Assembly: GCF_003260125.1 (NCBI RefSeq)
Contig: NZ_QHKO01000005.1
Location: 130,228 to 194,227 of the forward strand
Source of the DNA: Lujinxingia litoralis
GTDB lineage: Bacteria; Myxococcota_A; Bradymonadia; Bradymonadales; Bradymonadaceae
Length of the DNA stretch: 64,000 nucleotides
Reading direction: 5' to 3'
Both the position numbers and the translations under genes were made by a program. The notes under the pieces were generated by a model, which did not search any database, was not told where the DNA came from, and worked only from the letters and a program-made list of their open reading frames with translations. The stretch's first letter is position 1, and each line of letters opens with the position of its first letter. Below are positions 33,428 through 42,813 of the stretch, one piece after another.

Positions 33428-34771
33428 ATGCCCATGGAACGCCAACTTGTCGACCACCTGGTTGCGCGAGCAGTGGTCAGCCGACAGGACATCCAACGCT
33501 GCATGCTGCGTGCCTCTATGTCGAAGGGCTCGGTGGTCGAAGAGCTGCTCACGCGTGCTGGAGTCGATGAGCGTGTACTCGCCCGCGCAATGGCCGAACA
33601 TTTCGGCCTCTCGGTTCATGAAATGCCCTCGATTCACGCGCAGGCCGAGGCGCTGGCGCTGCTTGATCTGGAGCGTTCGGAGACCTACGGCGTGCTTGCG
33701 GTGGTCTACGACAAAGGGGCCGGGAAGGTGCAGTTGGCGATCTTTGACCTGGATCGCGCCCGACCGATCATTCAGGAGGTGCGAGAAGCTACCGGTATCT
33801 CGCCATCCCTGGTGATAGCGCCGCGTTCCACGATTGAGCGCGAGGTCTTTCGACATTACAACCACGAGCATGCAGCCGATAAGACGGTGGCAGCGCCGGC
33901 GCAACCCTCAATGGTTGCGATGTCTCGCAGCGCACGTCCGGCTCGTCATATGCCTGGTGAGCAGTACGATCAGGCCACGCGTGTGGTGCACCTTGATGAC
34001 AGCGGTCCGACGCGTCAGGTGGACGTTGCATCGGTCGAAGATAACCCCTTTCTGGACTTGTTGAAAAACGCTCGTGACACCGCGCCCCAGGCCAACCTTA
34101 CCAAGCGTACCACCCCGGGGATTCAGACGAGTGACGATTTCTTCGATGGGTTCGAGGACGCGTTCACCGATGCGTTGAATGAGCATCAATTGGGAGGCGG
34201 GGCGCCTAAGAGCAGAAGCCGGACCTCGGAGCCCTCGTTGCCTGCTGCAGGGCGTCACTCACCGCAGGTGCAAACTCTGGCAGAGCGCGACTTCGGTGAT
34301 ATGACGGGAGTGCTTAGCGACTTTGACGCGCAGCTCGACGCGGGGCAGGCGTCTCCTGAGCCCCGAGAGCAGTCGAGTTCCAGCCGTCTGGGGCACTCTG
34401 GATTTGAGCGTCGAGTGCGCACCGGTTCGAACTACAGTCGGTCGGGTATTGGGGCGCCGTCGTCTGATCCCGGGGTAAGTTCGGCGCCGGGCTTTGATAG
34501 CGGGGAATCCGGGCTCTTTCCGGTGGAACGACAGCCCTTTGGTTTCCTCGACGATCAAGAGACGGAAGGGGCCGAAAGCGAGCCGACGCTGGCCCAGGTG
34601 GTATCCCGTCAGCGCAAGCACATCATGCGTCTGGAGCGTGAAGTCGAGTATCAGAAGTCGATTCTACAGGCGCTGGCCGAGATGTTGGTGGAGGCACGGG
34701 TGCTTAGCCGCCGCAAGCTCAAAACGCGTCTGAAGGAACTCCGCGAGAAAGAGGCAAAGCGCTCCAAGTAG
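33428..34771 (+). CDS. stand-alone GspE/MshE N-terminal-domain protein
   Basis: A 447-residue soluble protein. Residues about 5-150 resemble the N-terminal domain of type II secretion/pilus ATPases (GspE-N, MshEN): two helical halves (RQLVDHLVARAVVSRQDIQR and EELLTRAGVDERVLARAMAE), then HFGLSVHEM and a beta-rich part (YGVLAVVYDKGAGKVQLAIF). The RLGxxL motifs that bind c-di-GMP in MshEN are not conserved (QLVDHL, SVVEEL). The middle (150-380) is low complexity and polar. The last 65 residues are a charged coiled coil (RLEREVEYQKSILQALAEML). There is no Walker motif and no ATPase part. The ATG at 33434 is an alternative start with better spacing to AGGGG. Confidence 0.72.
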   Translation: MPMERQLVDHLVARAVVSRQDIQRCMLRASMSKGSVVEELLTRAGVDERVLARAMAEHFGLSVHEMPSIHAQAEALALLDLERSETYGVLAVVYDKGAGKVQLAIFDLDRARPIIQEVREATGISPSLVIAPRSTIEREVFRHYNHEHAADKTVAAPAQPSMVAMSRSARPARHMPGEQYDQATRVVHLDDSGPTRQVDVASVEDNPFLDLLKNARDTAPQANLTKRTTPGIQTSDDFFDGFEDAFTDALNEHQLGGGAPKSRSRTSEPSLPAAGRHSPQVQTLAERDFGDMTGVLSDFDAQLDAGQASPEPREQSSSSRLGHSGFERRVRTGSNYSRSGIGAPSSDPGVSSAPGFDSGESGLFPVERQPFGFLDDQETEGAESEPTLAQVVSRQRKHIMRLEREVEYQKSILQALAEMLVEARVLSRRKLKTRLKELREKEAKRSK

Positions 34772-34777
34772 CGAGCG

Positions 34778-36007
34778 TCAGAACCCCATGCCCACCATGA
34801 CGTCGAGGCCGATGAGGCCGCCGGGGGCGTCGAAGAGGTGATGGTAGGTCGCCCGTCCGATCAGGTGAAAAGACCCCAGGCTAAAGCGCGCGCCGGCGGT
34901 GCCTCCCAGGGCGTGGAAGGTCCTATCCAGGCCCGTATTCTGGACGAGGCCGGTGCCGGCAAGCCCTACCCACATGTAATCTACACCGGCCTGCGCTTCG
35001 ATGGGGCCCAGGGGGAGGTAGGCGCGCGGTCCCGCGCTGACGCCGTAGCTGTGGGCCGGGGCTTCAAAAGGAGGACTGTCGTTGTGTGTGGTGTGATTGC
35101 CGCTGATAAGTTGCAGGCTCATGCCGGCATGTCGCCACCGAAACTCCTGATTGAGAGCCAGCCCCCAGCCGGGGCGCGCGCCTTCGGCAAATGAGCCAAC
35201 CATCAGTCGTCCTCCGGCACCCACGCTTAATGAGGCTCCCGGGGCCGCGTGAGCCGTGGATGTGGCCAGAAAGGTTGAGGCGAATAGTATCACCGCGCTA
35301 AGCGAGGCGGCGCGAGCAGGAGAGGCCCGGCGCGCTCGCAGGACGGCTCCCAGGAGGAGCAGGCCCAGCGGCCACAGCGGGGGCGCGTGGCCGGGAGATG
35401 GCGCGAGCTGGCAGCCGGACTGGGTCTCGGGGAAGCAACGCCCGCTCCGCCGATCGCAGGTCTGCGAGGCCTGGCAGTCTCCGTCACTCAGGCAATTTGC
35501 ACATCGTCCGTAGGTCGGTTCGCAGGTCTCGCGGCGAGGGCAATCTCCGTCGTCGATGCACTCCAGGGGTTCGGCAACTAGCAGGTAGTTGATCTGCGCC
35601 GAGGCGTTGGCCTCGGCTGTGATGAGGAGGGTTGGGGTGACGGTTAGTTCAAAGGGTTCGATACGTTCGACGAGTCGTTCTCCGGCGCCCAGCATATAGG
35701 AGCGCTCAGCAAGAACGACGCGCCCCTCTCGTCGTGGCAGGTCTTCAGGCAGGGGCAAACCGCTGTCCTCGGGAGTGCTGACTTCCAGGGTGAGTTCCAG
35801 GTCTTCATCGGCCGGAGCTCGGACTTCGAACTCCAGGGCATTTCGACCCACGCCGATGCGCTGCAGACTCACCGCCGAGGGGCAATCTCCGGTGGGTGGG
35901 GTGCAGAGGGTGCCCTGGGCCACCGGGTCTGAAGGAGTCTCACAGCCGACGAAGAGCAGCAGTGCGAGCAAAAGGCCCAGGATCTGCATCGGCCGAGAGA
36001 GGTTCAT
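34778..36007 (-). CDS. lipoprotein with internal MYXO-CTERM-like motif and C-terminal beta-barrel-like domain
   Basis: A 409-residue protein. The signal peptide ends in the lipobox LLFVGC (Cys 22). Residues 25-145 are a beta-rich domain, then two short Cys-rich repeats (CIDDGDCPRRETCEPTYGRC and CLSDGDCQASQTCDRRSGRC). Residues 199-227 (GCQLAPSPG, then PPLWPLGLLLLGAVLRARR) match the layout of a MYXO-CTERM sorting tail, which normally ends a protein. Here the frame continues into a second signal-like segment (AVILFASTFLATSTAHAAPG, 239-258) and a C-terminal region with alternating hydrophobic strands ending in GLDVMVGMGF, like a small outer-membrane barrel. Its ATG overlaps the nnr stop (TAATG), so it is translationally coupled to it. 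Confidence 0.75.
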   Translation of the reverse strand: MNLSRPMQILGLLLALLLFVGCETPSDPVAQGTLCTPPTGDCPSAVSLQRIGVGRNALEFEVRAPADEDLELTLEVSTPEDSGLPLPEDLPRREGRVVLAERSYMLGAGERLVERIEPFELTVTPTLLITAEANASAQINYLLVAEPLECIDDGDCPRRETCEPTYGRCANCLSDGDCQASQTCDRRSGRCFPETQSGCQLAPSPGHAPPLWPLGLLLLGAVLRARRASPARAASLSAVILFASTFLATSTAHAAPGASLSVGAGGRLMVGSFAEGARPGWGLALNQEFRWRHAGMSLQLISGNHTTHNDSPPFEAPAHSYGVSAGPRAYLPLGPIEAQAGVDYMWVGLAGTGLVQNTGLDRTFHALGGTAGARFSLGSFHLIGRATYHHLFDAPGGLIGLDVMVGMGF

Positions 36008-37563
36008 TACTCAAACCTGCGCCAGATCGCCCCTAATTCGTCGAGCAGTGTACTTGCGGTGGTTCCGCGCATACCGTGGCGGCGGCAAGCCCGATCGCCG
36101 GCCAGTCCGTGGACACAGACCGCGATGGCCGCCGCGGTCCAGGGCGCATCCAGATGATCGTTGAGGCTGGCGGCGATGATGCCACTGAGTACATCGCCCA
36201 TGCCACCGGTGGCCATGCCTGCGTTACCTGTCCGGTTGATGCCGGGCGGATGAGCTGGCGCGGCGACCACCGTCGCCGCGCTTTTATGCACGACGACTGC
36301 GGGGACCACCTCCAGCAATGCGCGGGCGTGTCCCACCGTGTCGCTCAGGGCCTCCTCGATGCTGATATTCAGCAGGCGAGCGAGCTCTCCGGGATGAGGC
36401 GTGAGTACGAGCGGAGCGCGGGCGGCCAGATCGCGAGCTGCCTGAAGCAGCTCCGGGTCTGTCGCGAGCAAGGTCAGGGCATCGGCATCGAGCACCGTGG
36501 GGCGCGGGGCCGCGGAGAGGCAGTGATGCAGGATCTGGCGAGCGGCGGCATCAGTACCGAGCCCCGGGCCGACGACGAGGGTGTCGGCTTTTTCGAGCAC
36601 CTCACCCAGCGCCCGGGCGTCGAGTGAGCCCTCCGCGTCAAAGATGGTGCGGGGCATCAGTTCTGGCGAGTTCTGAGCCCGTCTGACGCCTTCGAGATCG
36701 GTGCCCATATAGAGAAGCCCCGCGCCGCCCAGGAGTGCTCCTCGGGCCGCCAGGGTGAGCGCGCCGGTGGTGGGCGCGCGACCTCCGATCAGCGCGACTT
36801 TCCCCACCGCCCCTTTATGTGCGTGAGGCGGTCGCGCCGGTACTTTGCCGGTGAGCCAGGCGTCGTCGAGCGCAAAGGCATCGACTCCGACCTCGTCGCG
36901 AACGCTCTCGGGGATACCAATGTCGATGGGGTAGAGGGTGCCGCTGTGTTCGCGGGCGGGATCCAGGATCTGGCCGATCTTGGTGAACCCGAAGGTGGCG
37001 GTTGCGTCGGCGTGCGTGCATACGCCTAAGACCTGTCCGGTGCGTCCATCGATTCCGCTGGGGGTATCCAGGGCGAAGACCGGGGCAGGCTGATCGTTTA
37101 AGAAGCGCACCGCCGCGGCGAATCGCCCTTCGACTGGCCGATCCAGTCCGGTGCCGAGCAGGGCATCACACCAGAGGGCGCAGGGAGGCAGCGAGGTCAA
37201 CACGTGGCGAACCCCGGCGGCGTCCAATCCATTGAGCTGGTGGCGGTCGCTGATGAGGGATTCCGCGACCCGGTGGTAGCTCTGCGCCTCGGGACTAAAG
37301 CGTTCCGGGGTTCCCATCAGCACCAGGATCGGGTGGAATCCCCGGTGATGAAGCATGGTGGCCAGCGCCACGCCGTCGCCGCCATTGTTGCCCATGCCGC
37401 AGAGTACCCCGATGCGGGCCCCCGGCTCGGGGTTAAAGTGCTCCAGCAGCGAGGAGAGCGCGCCGCGTGCGGCGCGCTCCATCAAAAGAATCGAGGGAAG
37501 ACCTACATGCTCGACGGTGCGGCGATCCATCTCCCGCATCGACTCCGGGGTGACCAGGTGCAT
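36007..37563 (-). CDS. nnr: bifunctional NAD(P)H-hydrate epimerase / dehydratase
   Basis: A 518-residue two-domain enzyme repairing hydrated NAD(P)H. The N-terminal epimerase domain (about 1-215) has GVLCGMGNNGGDGVALA and, further on, VFALDTPSGIDGRTG. The C-terminal ADP-dependent dehydratase domain (about 225-518) has KGAVGKVALIGG, VVGPGLGTD, PTVLDADALTLLA, LVLTPHPGELARLL and the ATP/ADP-binding NRTGNAGMATGGMGDVLSGI. Both domains look intact. It lies 29 bases after pdxJ and overlaps the following lipoprotein gene. Confidence 0.95.
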   Translation of the reverse strand: MHLVTPESMREMDRRTVEHVGLPSILLMERAARGALSSLLEHFNPEPGARIGVLCGMGNNGGDGVALATMLHHRGFHPILVLMGTPERFSPEAQSYHRVAESLISDRHQLNGLDAAGVRHVLTSLPPCALWCDALLGTGLDRPVEGRFAAAVRFLNDQPAPVFALDTPSGIDGRTGQVLGVCTHADATATFGFTKIGQILDPAREHSGTLYPIDIGIPESVRDEVGVDAFALDDAWLTGKVPARPPHAHKGAVGKVALIGGRAPTTGALTLAARGALLGGAGLLYMGTDLEGVRRAQNSPELMPRTIFDAEGSLDARALGEVLEKADTLVVGPGLGTDAAARQILHHCLSAAPRPTVLDADALTLLATDPELLQAARDLAARAPLVLTPHPGELARLLNISIEEALSDTVGHARALLEVVPAVVVHKSAATVVAAPAHPPGINRTGNAGMATGGMGDVLSGIIAASLNDHLDAPWTAAAIAVCVHGLAGDRACRRHGMRGTTASTLLDELGAIWRRFE

Positions 37564-37592
37564 AGCTCCTCACTGCTGGAAGTTAAGAGGGG

Positions 37593-38372
37593 TTACTCGG
37601 CCAGCGAACGGCCTTCGGCCAGGGCGTCGATCATCTCGGCGACCGCGCGCTCAAATCCTACATAAATCGCGCGCGCCACGATGCTATGACCGATATTAAA
37701 CTCCTCGAACTCCGGGATCGCCGCCACGGCGAGCACGTTCTTGGTGTCGAGGCCGTGTCCGGCAGCGACGGTCAGCCCCAGGGACGCGGCCAGTTGGGCG
37801 GCATCGCGCAGGCGGCGCCACTCGGTGTTGCGATCGAACGCCGAGGGCACCTGTTTGTTGGTGAACTCGGCGGCGGCCTCACAGTAGTCCCCGGTGTGCA
37901 GCTCCACGATCTCGACGCCGAGCTTCGCGCTGGCTTCGATCTGTGCCTGCTCCGGATCGATAAACAGGCTTAAGTACGCGCCCGACGCGCGCAGCCGTTC
38001 CAGGTAGGGGCCCAGGGTGTCTTCGTGGCCCGCGACGGCGAGCCCGCCCTCGGTGGTCTGTTCTTCCCGACGTTCCGGCACCAGGGTGATCATGTCCGGG
38101 CGGACTTCGAGCGCGATCTCAAGCATCTCTTCGGTGGCCGCCATCTCCAAGTTGAGGCGCGTTTGCACCGTCTGGCGCATCACCCGCACGTCGCGGTCCT
38201 GGATGTGGCGGCGATCTTCGCGCAGGTGAATGGTGATCTGGTCGGCTCCGGCCAGCTCGGCCAGGGCCGCCGCGCTGACGGGATCGGGATAGGTTGTGCC
38301 ACGGGCCTGTCGAATGGTGGCGACGTGGTCAACGTTGACGCCCAGACGGGGGCGACGATGAGTGGGATTCAT
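37593..38372 (-). CDS. pdxJ: pyridoxine 5'-phosphate synthase
   Basis: A 259-residue TIM-barrel enzyme that condenses 1-deoxyxylulose 5-phosphate with 1-amino-acetone 3-phosphate to form pyridoxine 5'-phosphate. Signature parts: [22 protein letters not shown] at the start, [65 protein letters not shown] and [20 protein letters not shown]. It lies in the run downstream of glmM at 29 bases, an arrangement seen in other deltaproteobacteria. Confidence 0.97.
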   Translation of the reverse strand: MNPTHRRPRLGVNVDHVATIRQARGTTYPDPVSAAALAELAGADQITIHLREDRRHIQDRDVRVMRQTVQTRLNLEMAATEEMLEIALEVRPDMITLVPERREEQTTEGGLAVAGHEDTLGPYLERLRASGAYLSLFIDPEQAQIEASAKLGVEIVELHTGDYCEAAAEFTNKQVPSAFDRNTEWRRLRDAAQLAASLGLTVAAGHGLDTKNVLAVAAIPEFEEFNIGHSIVARAIYVGFERAVAEMIDALAEGRSLAE

Positions 38373-38401
38373 GCAGGACTCCTTACAACGAGAGCGAGGT
38401 T

Positions 38402-39772
38402 TCAGGCGCCGATGAGCTGGCGCAGGGTCTTCTGAAGCTCTTCGGCATAGGTGCGAACTCGGGCGGGGTCGGGGCCTTCGACCATGATGCGGGCCTTGGA
38501 CTCGGTGCCGGAGTAACGGGCCAACACACGGCCTTCTCCGGCGAGTTCGCTCTCCACCTGGCGGACCATCTTCTGAAAAGCCTCCAGCTCTTCGAGCGGG
38601 GGCTTCTCGCTGACCTCCAGGTTCAAGAGCACCTGGGGGAAGGGCGTCATGACCCGGGCAAGTTTGCTCAGCGAGGTCCGGTGGCGTTGCATGATCGCGA
38701 GCACCTGCAGGGCGGCGAGCATGCCATCGCCGGTGGTGGAGTGCTCCAGGAAGACCATATGGCCGCTTTGTTCGCCGCCCAGGGTGTAACCGCCTTTGCG
38801 CATCTCCTCGACCACGTAGCGGTCGCCCACGGCCGTGCGCACCAGGCGGATGCCACGCTTTTGCAGGGCGACCTCCAACCCGACATTGCTCATGACGGTG
38901 GTTACCAGGGTGTTGTCGGCGAGCTTGCCTTGCTCATGGAGGTGAATCGCGCAGAGGGCTAGGATGCCGTCACCGTCAACAATGTCGCCGTTTTCGTCGA
39001 TCAGGATCAGGCGGTCGGCATCCCCATCAAGGGTGATTCCGACATCGGCCCGGGTCTCACGCACGCGGCGGGCAGTGTTGTGGGGGTGAAGGCTTCCGCA
39101 GTCCTGGTTGATGTTGTAGCCGTCCGGATCGACTCCCAGGGTGAAGACCTCGGCTCCCAGCTCGCGGAGCACCGCCGGGGCGACCTTGTAGGCGGCGCCA
39201 TTGGCGCAGTCGACCACCACACGCAGCCCGTCCAGGGTGAGATCGCGGGGGAAGGTGTTTTTCAAAAAGACGATGTAACGGCCGGTGGCATCGTCGATAC
39301 GCGAGGCTTTGCCGATACGGTCGGTATTGGGTTGGAGATTATCCTCGCCCAGCACCAGATCTTCGATGGCCAGTTCCACCTGGTCCGGAAGTTTGAAGCC
39401 GTCGGAGGCAAAGATTTTGATGCCGTTGTCCTGGTAGGCATTGTGACTTGCGCTGATGACAATACCGGCATCGGCGCGCATTCCGGTGGTCAAAAAGGAG
39501 ATGCCCGGCGTCGGCAGCGGGCCGACCAGTTGGACGTCGGCCCCCATGGAGGTGATGCCGGCCGCCAGACCCGACTCAAACATGTATCCCGAGATGCGGG
39601 TGTCTTTGCCGATGACAATGCGTGTGCGGTGGCCGAAGGGGCGCTCGCCAGCGGTGCACTTAAAGTGACGGGCGATGGCCTGTCCCAGGCGAACAGCCAG
39701 ATCGGCGGTCATCGGGTATTGATTGGCAACGCCTCGGATGCCGTCGGTTCCAAAAAGCTGTCGGGTAGTCAT
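38402..39772 (-). CDS. glmM: phosphoglucosamine mutase
   Basis: A 456-residue alpha-D-phosphohexomutase converting glucosamine-6-phosphate to glucosamine-1-phosphate for peptidoglycan and LPS. The ATG at 39772 (GGGA upstream) gives the usual beginning [12 protein letters not shown]. The phosphoserine loop is [17 protein letters not shown], the metal-binding loop is [12 protein letters not shown], the sugar-binding loop is GGEQSGHM and the phosphate-binding loop is [14 protein letters not shown]. In cdaA-ybbR-glmM operons of Firmicutes GlmM binds and inhibits CdaA; the same order here suggests the same link. Confidence 0.97.
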   Translation of the reverse strand: MTTRQLFGTDGIRGVANQYPMTADLAVRLGQAIARHFKCTAGERPFGHRTRIVIGKDTRISGYMFESGLAAGITSMGADVQLVGPLPTPGISFLTTGMRADAGIVISASHNAYQDNGIKIFASDGFKLPDQVELAIEDLVLGEDNLQPNTDRIGKASRIDDATGRYIVFLKNTFPRDLTLDGLRVVVDCANGAAYKVAPAVLRELGAEVFTLGVDPDGYNINQDCGSLHPHNTARRVRETRADVGITLDGDADRLILIDENGDIVDGDGILALCAIHLHEQGKLADNTLVTTVMSNVGLEVALQKRGIRLVRTAVGDRYVVEEMRKGGYTLGGEQSGHMVFLEHSTTGDGMLAALQVLAIMQRHRTSLSKLARVMTPFPQVLLNLEVSEKPPLEELEAFQKMVRQVESELAGEGRVLARYSGTESKARIMVEGPDPARVRTYAEELQKTLRQLIGA

Positions 39773-39930
39773 GGCGTGGTCCCTTTCTGGGTGAGGTGCC
39801 AAACGAGGGTGTGGCGAGCCACGGGGCGCAAGGGCCCTTCCATAGCACGTTCGCCAAGGCCGCTAAAGCGGGGCGGGGATGGCAACAAGAATGTCGGGGA
39901 AGATGCGCACGTCTGGGGGCCGGACAAGCC

Positions 39931-40878
39931 TCAGCGCTCGGAGGTCACGACTCGGAAGCGGTCGGGATAGACCTGGACCTGTTCGACGTCTTGAGGAAGG
40001 TTCTGGATCTGCACTTCTTTGGAGAAGGTGCCCGGGGGGCGGCGATCTTCGTCGCTCAGGTCGATCTCGGCCCGTACCACATCGGCGTTGAGGCGGTTGA
40101 CCAGCGCTCGGGGGCCGCGCACGGTCACCGAGGTCGTTGCCGGGGAGATGTCCACCTGCAACGAGGTATTGACGCCGGTGACCGGGATATCTTCCAGGGT
40201 GCGGGTGTCGAGCTCCGAGCCGATTTCGACGTTGACCCGGATGCGGCGGTCGTAGTCGACGCGCACCAGGCCGTCCTCCACGCGCAGTTGGATGTTGCGG
40301 TCAAAGGACTCATTGCGATTGCTGACGTCGACCGGCTCGGTCTGCACGGAGTTGATGCGTTCCAGCCGTGATTGAGGCCCGCGGATGGCCACGCGGGCCG
40401 GGTTCACGCGGATGCCCTCGACGACGTAGTTGGCCTGGGGCTCGCCGGTGGTCTGCGGGATGATCGGCACCACGCGTTGCGATTCGCGCTCCAATTCCAC
40501 GTACATCGAGCTTGGTTCCAGCGCGACTACGCGCAGCCCCGGGGGCACCCTCACCATGTTGGGGGTGATGGTGACGATGGAATCACTGTCGGCGCGGGTG
40601 AGATCGAGGCGGATGGGCTCGAGTTGGCTGGGATCGAATCGATTGACGTCGGACCACCGGCCTCGGATTGTTACTTTGACCCGGTCGAGCGGGTCGGAGA
40701 CCAGCACCAGGTTGTCGGGCACCACGATGCGTACCGGGGCGAAGCTGGCGACCACCGTCTCGCGGTCCTCACTGACCCAGATGTAGAGCGCGAGCGTCAG
40801 CACCGCGGCGATGAACTTCATCGAGAAGTTGTGCACGAAGATGCGACGCAGGATGTTGCGCAGGGTCAGCGAGCTCAC
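39931..40878 (-). CDS. YbbR-domain protein (CdaR-like)
   Basis: A 315-residue protein with one N-terminal membrane helix (FSMKFIAAVLTLALYIWVSEDRE, about 16-38), followed by three to four YbbR repeats of about 80 residues, each with a V..P..V.V.G....V..L pattern (for example PDNLVLVSDPLDRVKVTIRG, then VNPARVAIRGPQSRLERI). Proteins of this kind (CdaR) sit beside diadenylate cyclase CdaA and modulate it from the outside of the membrane. The start overlaps the cdaA stop by four bases (ATGA). Confidence 0.9.
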   Translation of the reverse strand: MSSLTLRNILRRIFVHNFSMKFIAAVLTLALYIWVSEDRETVVASFAPVRIVVPDNLVLVSDPLDRVKVTIRGRWSDVNRFDPSQLEPIRLDLTRADSDSIVTITPNMVRVPPGLRVVALEPSSMYVELERESQRVVPIIPQTTGEPQANYVVEGIRVNPARVAIRGPQSRLERINSVQTEPVDVSNRNESFDRNIQLRVEDGLVRVDYDRRIRVNVEIGSELDTRTLEDIPVTGVNTSLQVDISPATTSVTVRGPRALVNRLNADVVRAEIDLSDEDRRPPGTFSKEVQIQNLPQDVEQVQVYPDRFRVVTSER

Positions 40879-41798
40879 GAGGACACCTCATCGGTCTTCG
40901 AGTCCTCTTTCTGGTGATCTTTGTGGTCAGTGCTCGTTGGCGCAGGCGAAGCGCTGTCCTGGAGGCCGGCTTTCAGACGCGCCATTAACGAGCGGGTGGA
41001 GGGCGTGCTGGATCCGGCGCGGTAGATCTTTTGCAGCAGTGAGCGCATCTCGTTGGCATCCAGATCCCGATAAAGCTCGCCTTCGTAGGCCACCGAGATG
41101 GTGCCGGTCTCTTCGCTGACGATGGCCACCGCGGAGTCGGTGTCTTCGGTGACCCCGATGCCGGCGCGATGGCGAGTGCCCAGGGTTTTCTCCACCCGCG
41201 GGTTGATCGTCAGGGGCAAGAAACAGCCGGCCGCCGAGACGCGACCCTTCTGGATGATGACCGCGCCGTCATGCAAGGGGTTCTGATGTTCGGGCAAAAA
41301 GAGGGTGAAGAGGACGTCTTTGGTCACCACCGCATCGAGCTTGATGCCCTCTTCGGTGAAGTGACTTAAGTCGGCCTCGCGCTCAATGGCGATGAGGGCA
41401 CCGAGTTTGCGGCTGGAGAGCATCACGCAGGCCTTGACGACCTCTTCCAGGACGGAGGTTTCCTCATAGGAGCGGGTTCCGCCCAGGATGGGAGCCCGGC
41501 CGACCTGGGCCAATGCGCGGCGGATATCATGCTGGAAGATGATGACCACGATGATGATCAGGTTGGCGATAAACATATCGATCAACCAGTGGGTCGTGGC
41601 CAGATTGAGGTAGTCTTCCTGTGAGATGTAGAAAAAGATCAGGATGAAGATCAGCCCGAAGAGCATCTGCAGCGCGCGCGTACCCTTGATGAGCAAGAGG
41701 ACGCGGTAGATGACGAAAAAGACGATCGCCATGTCCAGGATGGTGAGGAAGGCTTGCCAGCCCGAGTCCACCCGGAAGATGTCAAAAAGGGGCTCCAT
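40875..41798 (-). CDS. cdaA: diadenylate cyclase CdaA (c-di-AMP synthase)
   Basis: A 307-residue membrane enzyme making cyclic di-AMP from two ATP. Three N-terminal helices are visible (about 15-75: FLTILDMAIVFFVIYRVLLL, LQMLFGLIFILIFFYI, LIDMFIANLIIIVVIIF), followed by the DAC domain with the catalytic motifs PLHDGAVIIQKGRV (DGA) and GTRHRAGIGVTEDTDS (RHR), and later IVSEETGTISVAYEGEL. The last 40 residues are polar. The gene lies downstream of folP after 114 bases and overlaps the YbbR gene. Confidence 0.96.
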   Translation of the reverse strand: MEPLFDIFRVDSGWQAFLTILDMAIVFFVIYRVLLLIKGTRALQMLFGLIFILIFFYISQEDYLNLATTHWLIDMFIANLIIIVVIIFQHDIRRALAQVGRAPILGGTRSYEETSVLEEVVKACVMLSSRKLGALIAIEREADLSHFTEEGIKLDAVVTKDVLFTLFLPEHQNPLHDGAVIIQKGRVSAAGCFLPLTINPRVEKTLGTRHRAGIGVTEDTDSAVAIVSEETGTISVAYEGELYRDLDANEMRSLLQKIYRAGSSTPSTRSLMARLKAGLQDSASPAPTSTDHKDHQKEDSKTDEVSS

Positions 41799-41912
41799 GC
41801 GCTGCCGAATTCGCCGCCGAGGCGACGTTAAAAGTCTTCTAAATCAGGGCGCCTGCCGCGCCGGGGCCATCGTGTCGTAGAGCGGGGCAGAGGGCAAAAA
41901 AATTCGCATGTA

Positions 41913-42797
41913 TTAGTCGCCGGCGGGCATCTGACACAGAGCCTGGGTGACCTGGACGACGTCCACCATCTCCGAGACGTCGTGCACTCGAACGATATCG
42001 GCGCCGCACATAATTCCGCATGCCACGGTAGCCGCCGTGCCCATCAGGCGTTGGGAGGGCGGCCGGCCGGTCACGGCGCCGATGAGGCTCTTGCGACTGG
42101 TTCCCAGGAGCACCGGGCAGCCCAGCGTGCGCAGACGGCCAAGCTCGGCGATAAGGCGGAAGTTCTGGTCGACGCTCTTTCCAAAGCCGATGCCCGGGTC
42201 CAGGATAATTCTGTGCCGCGCGATGCCAGCGGCAAGGGCGCTTTCCACACGTTGGCTCAGGTGGGAGATGACCTCCTCGACGATGTCTCCCTCCGGGATC
42301 TGGTCCTGCATGTTGGCCGGGCGGCCGGCGGTGTGCATGAGCACCACGCCCACCTGGTGGTCGGCCACCACCCGGGCCATGTCCGCATCGAACCTCATAG
42401 CGCTGATGTCGTTGATGATGTGGGCGCCGGCGTTGATCGCCTGGCGGGCGACTTCGGCCTTGGTCGTATCGACCGAGATCCAGGCCTCGGTGGTTTGCGC
42501 CAGGCCCTCCACGACCGGGATCACCCGTTGCAACTCCTCGTGCAGCGAGACGGGGGCGGCGCCCGGGCGCGTGGATTCGCCGCCGACGTCCAGCAGTGTG
42601 GCACCAGAGCGCGCCAACTCCTGGCCGTGGGCGATGGCTGCCCGGGGCCCAAAGAACTCGCCGCCATCGGAAAAGGAGTCGGGAGTGACGTTGACCACGC
42701 CCATGATGTAGGCGCGATTGCCAAAGGGCAGAGCACGCGTGCCGACCTCCAGGGTCGGCACGCGTGCTCTTGGCCCGGGAAGAGCCAAAAGGGTCAT
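41913..42797 (-). CDS. folP: dihydropteroate synthase
   Basis: A 294-residue TIM-barrel enzyme that joins p-aminobenzoate to dihydropterin pyrophosphate in folate synthesis. Signatures: GVVNVTPDSFSDGGEF, LDVGGESTRPGA, ISVDTTKAEVARQAI, INDISAMRFD, VVLMHTAGRPANMQ, ILDPGIGFGKSVDQN and LGTSRKSLIGAVTG. The ATG at 42797 lies 17 bases after the ftsH stop. Codons 10-23 contain a perfect 18-bp inverted repeat that encodes part of RARVPTLEVGTRA; these residues are ahead of the first barrel strand, so the repeat has not damaged the enzyme. Confidence 0.96.
   Translation of the reverse strand: MTLLALPGPRARVPTLEVGTRALPFGNRAYIMGVVNVTPDSFSDGGEFFGPRAAIAHGQELARSGATLLDVGGESTRPGAAPVSLHEELQRVIPVVEGLAQTTEAWISVDTTKAEVARQAINAGAHIINDISAMRFDADMARVVADHQVGVVLMHTAGRPANMQDQIPEGDIVEEVISHLSQRVESALAAGIARHRIILDPGIGFGKSVDQNFRLIAELGRLRTLGCPVLLGTSRKSLIGAVTGRPPSQRLMGTAATVACGIMCGADIVRVHDVSEMVDVVQVTQALCQMPAGD
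42730..42770. repeat. perfect 18-bp inverted repeat inside the folP 5' end
   Basis: AGAGCACGCGTGCCGACC (42730-42747) and GGTCGGCACGCGTGCTCT (42753-42770) are exact reverse complements with a 5-base spacer. The transcript could form an 18-bp hairpin starting about 27 bases inside folP. No T run follows on either strand. Confidence 0.9.
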
Positions 42798-42813
42798 GGA
42801 TTGCTCCAGTGCA

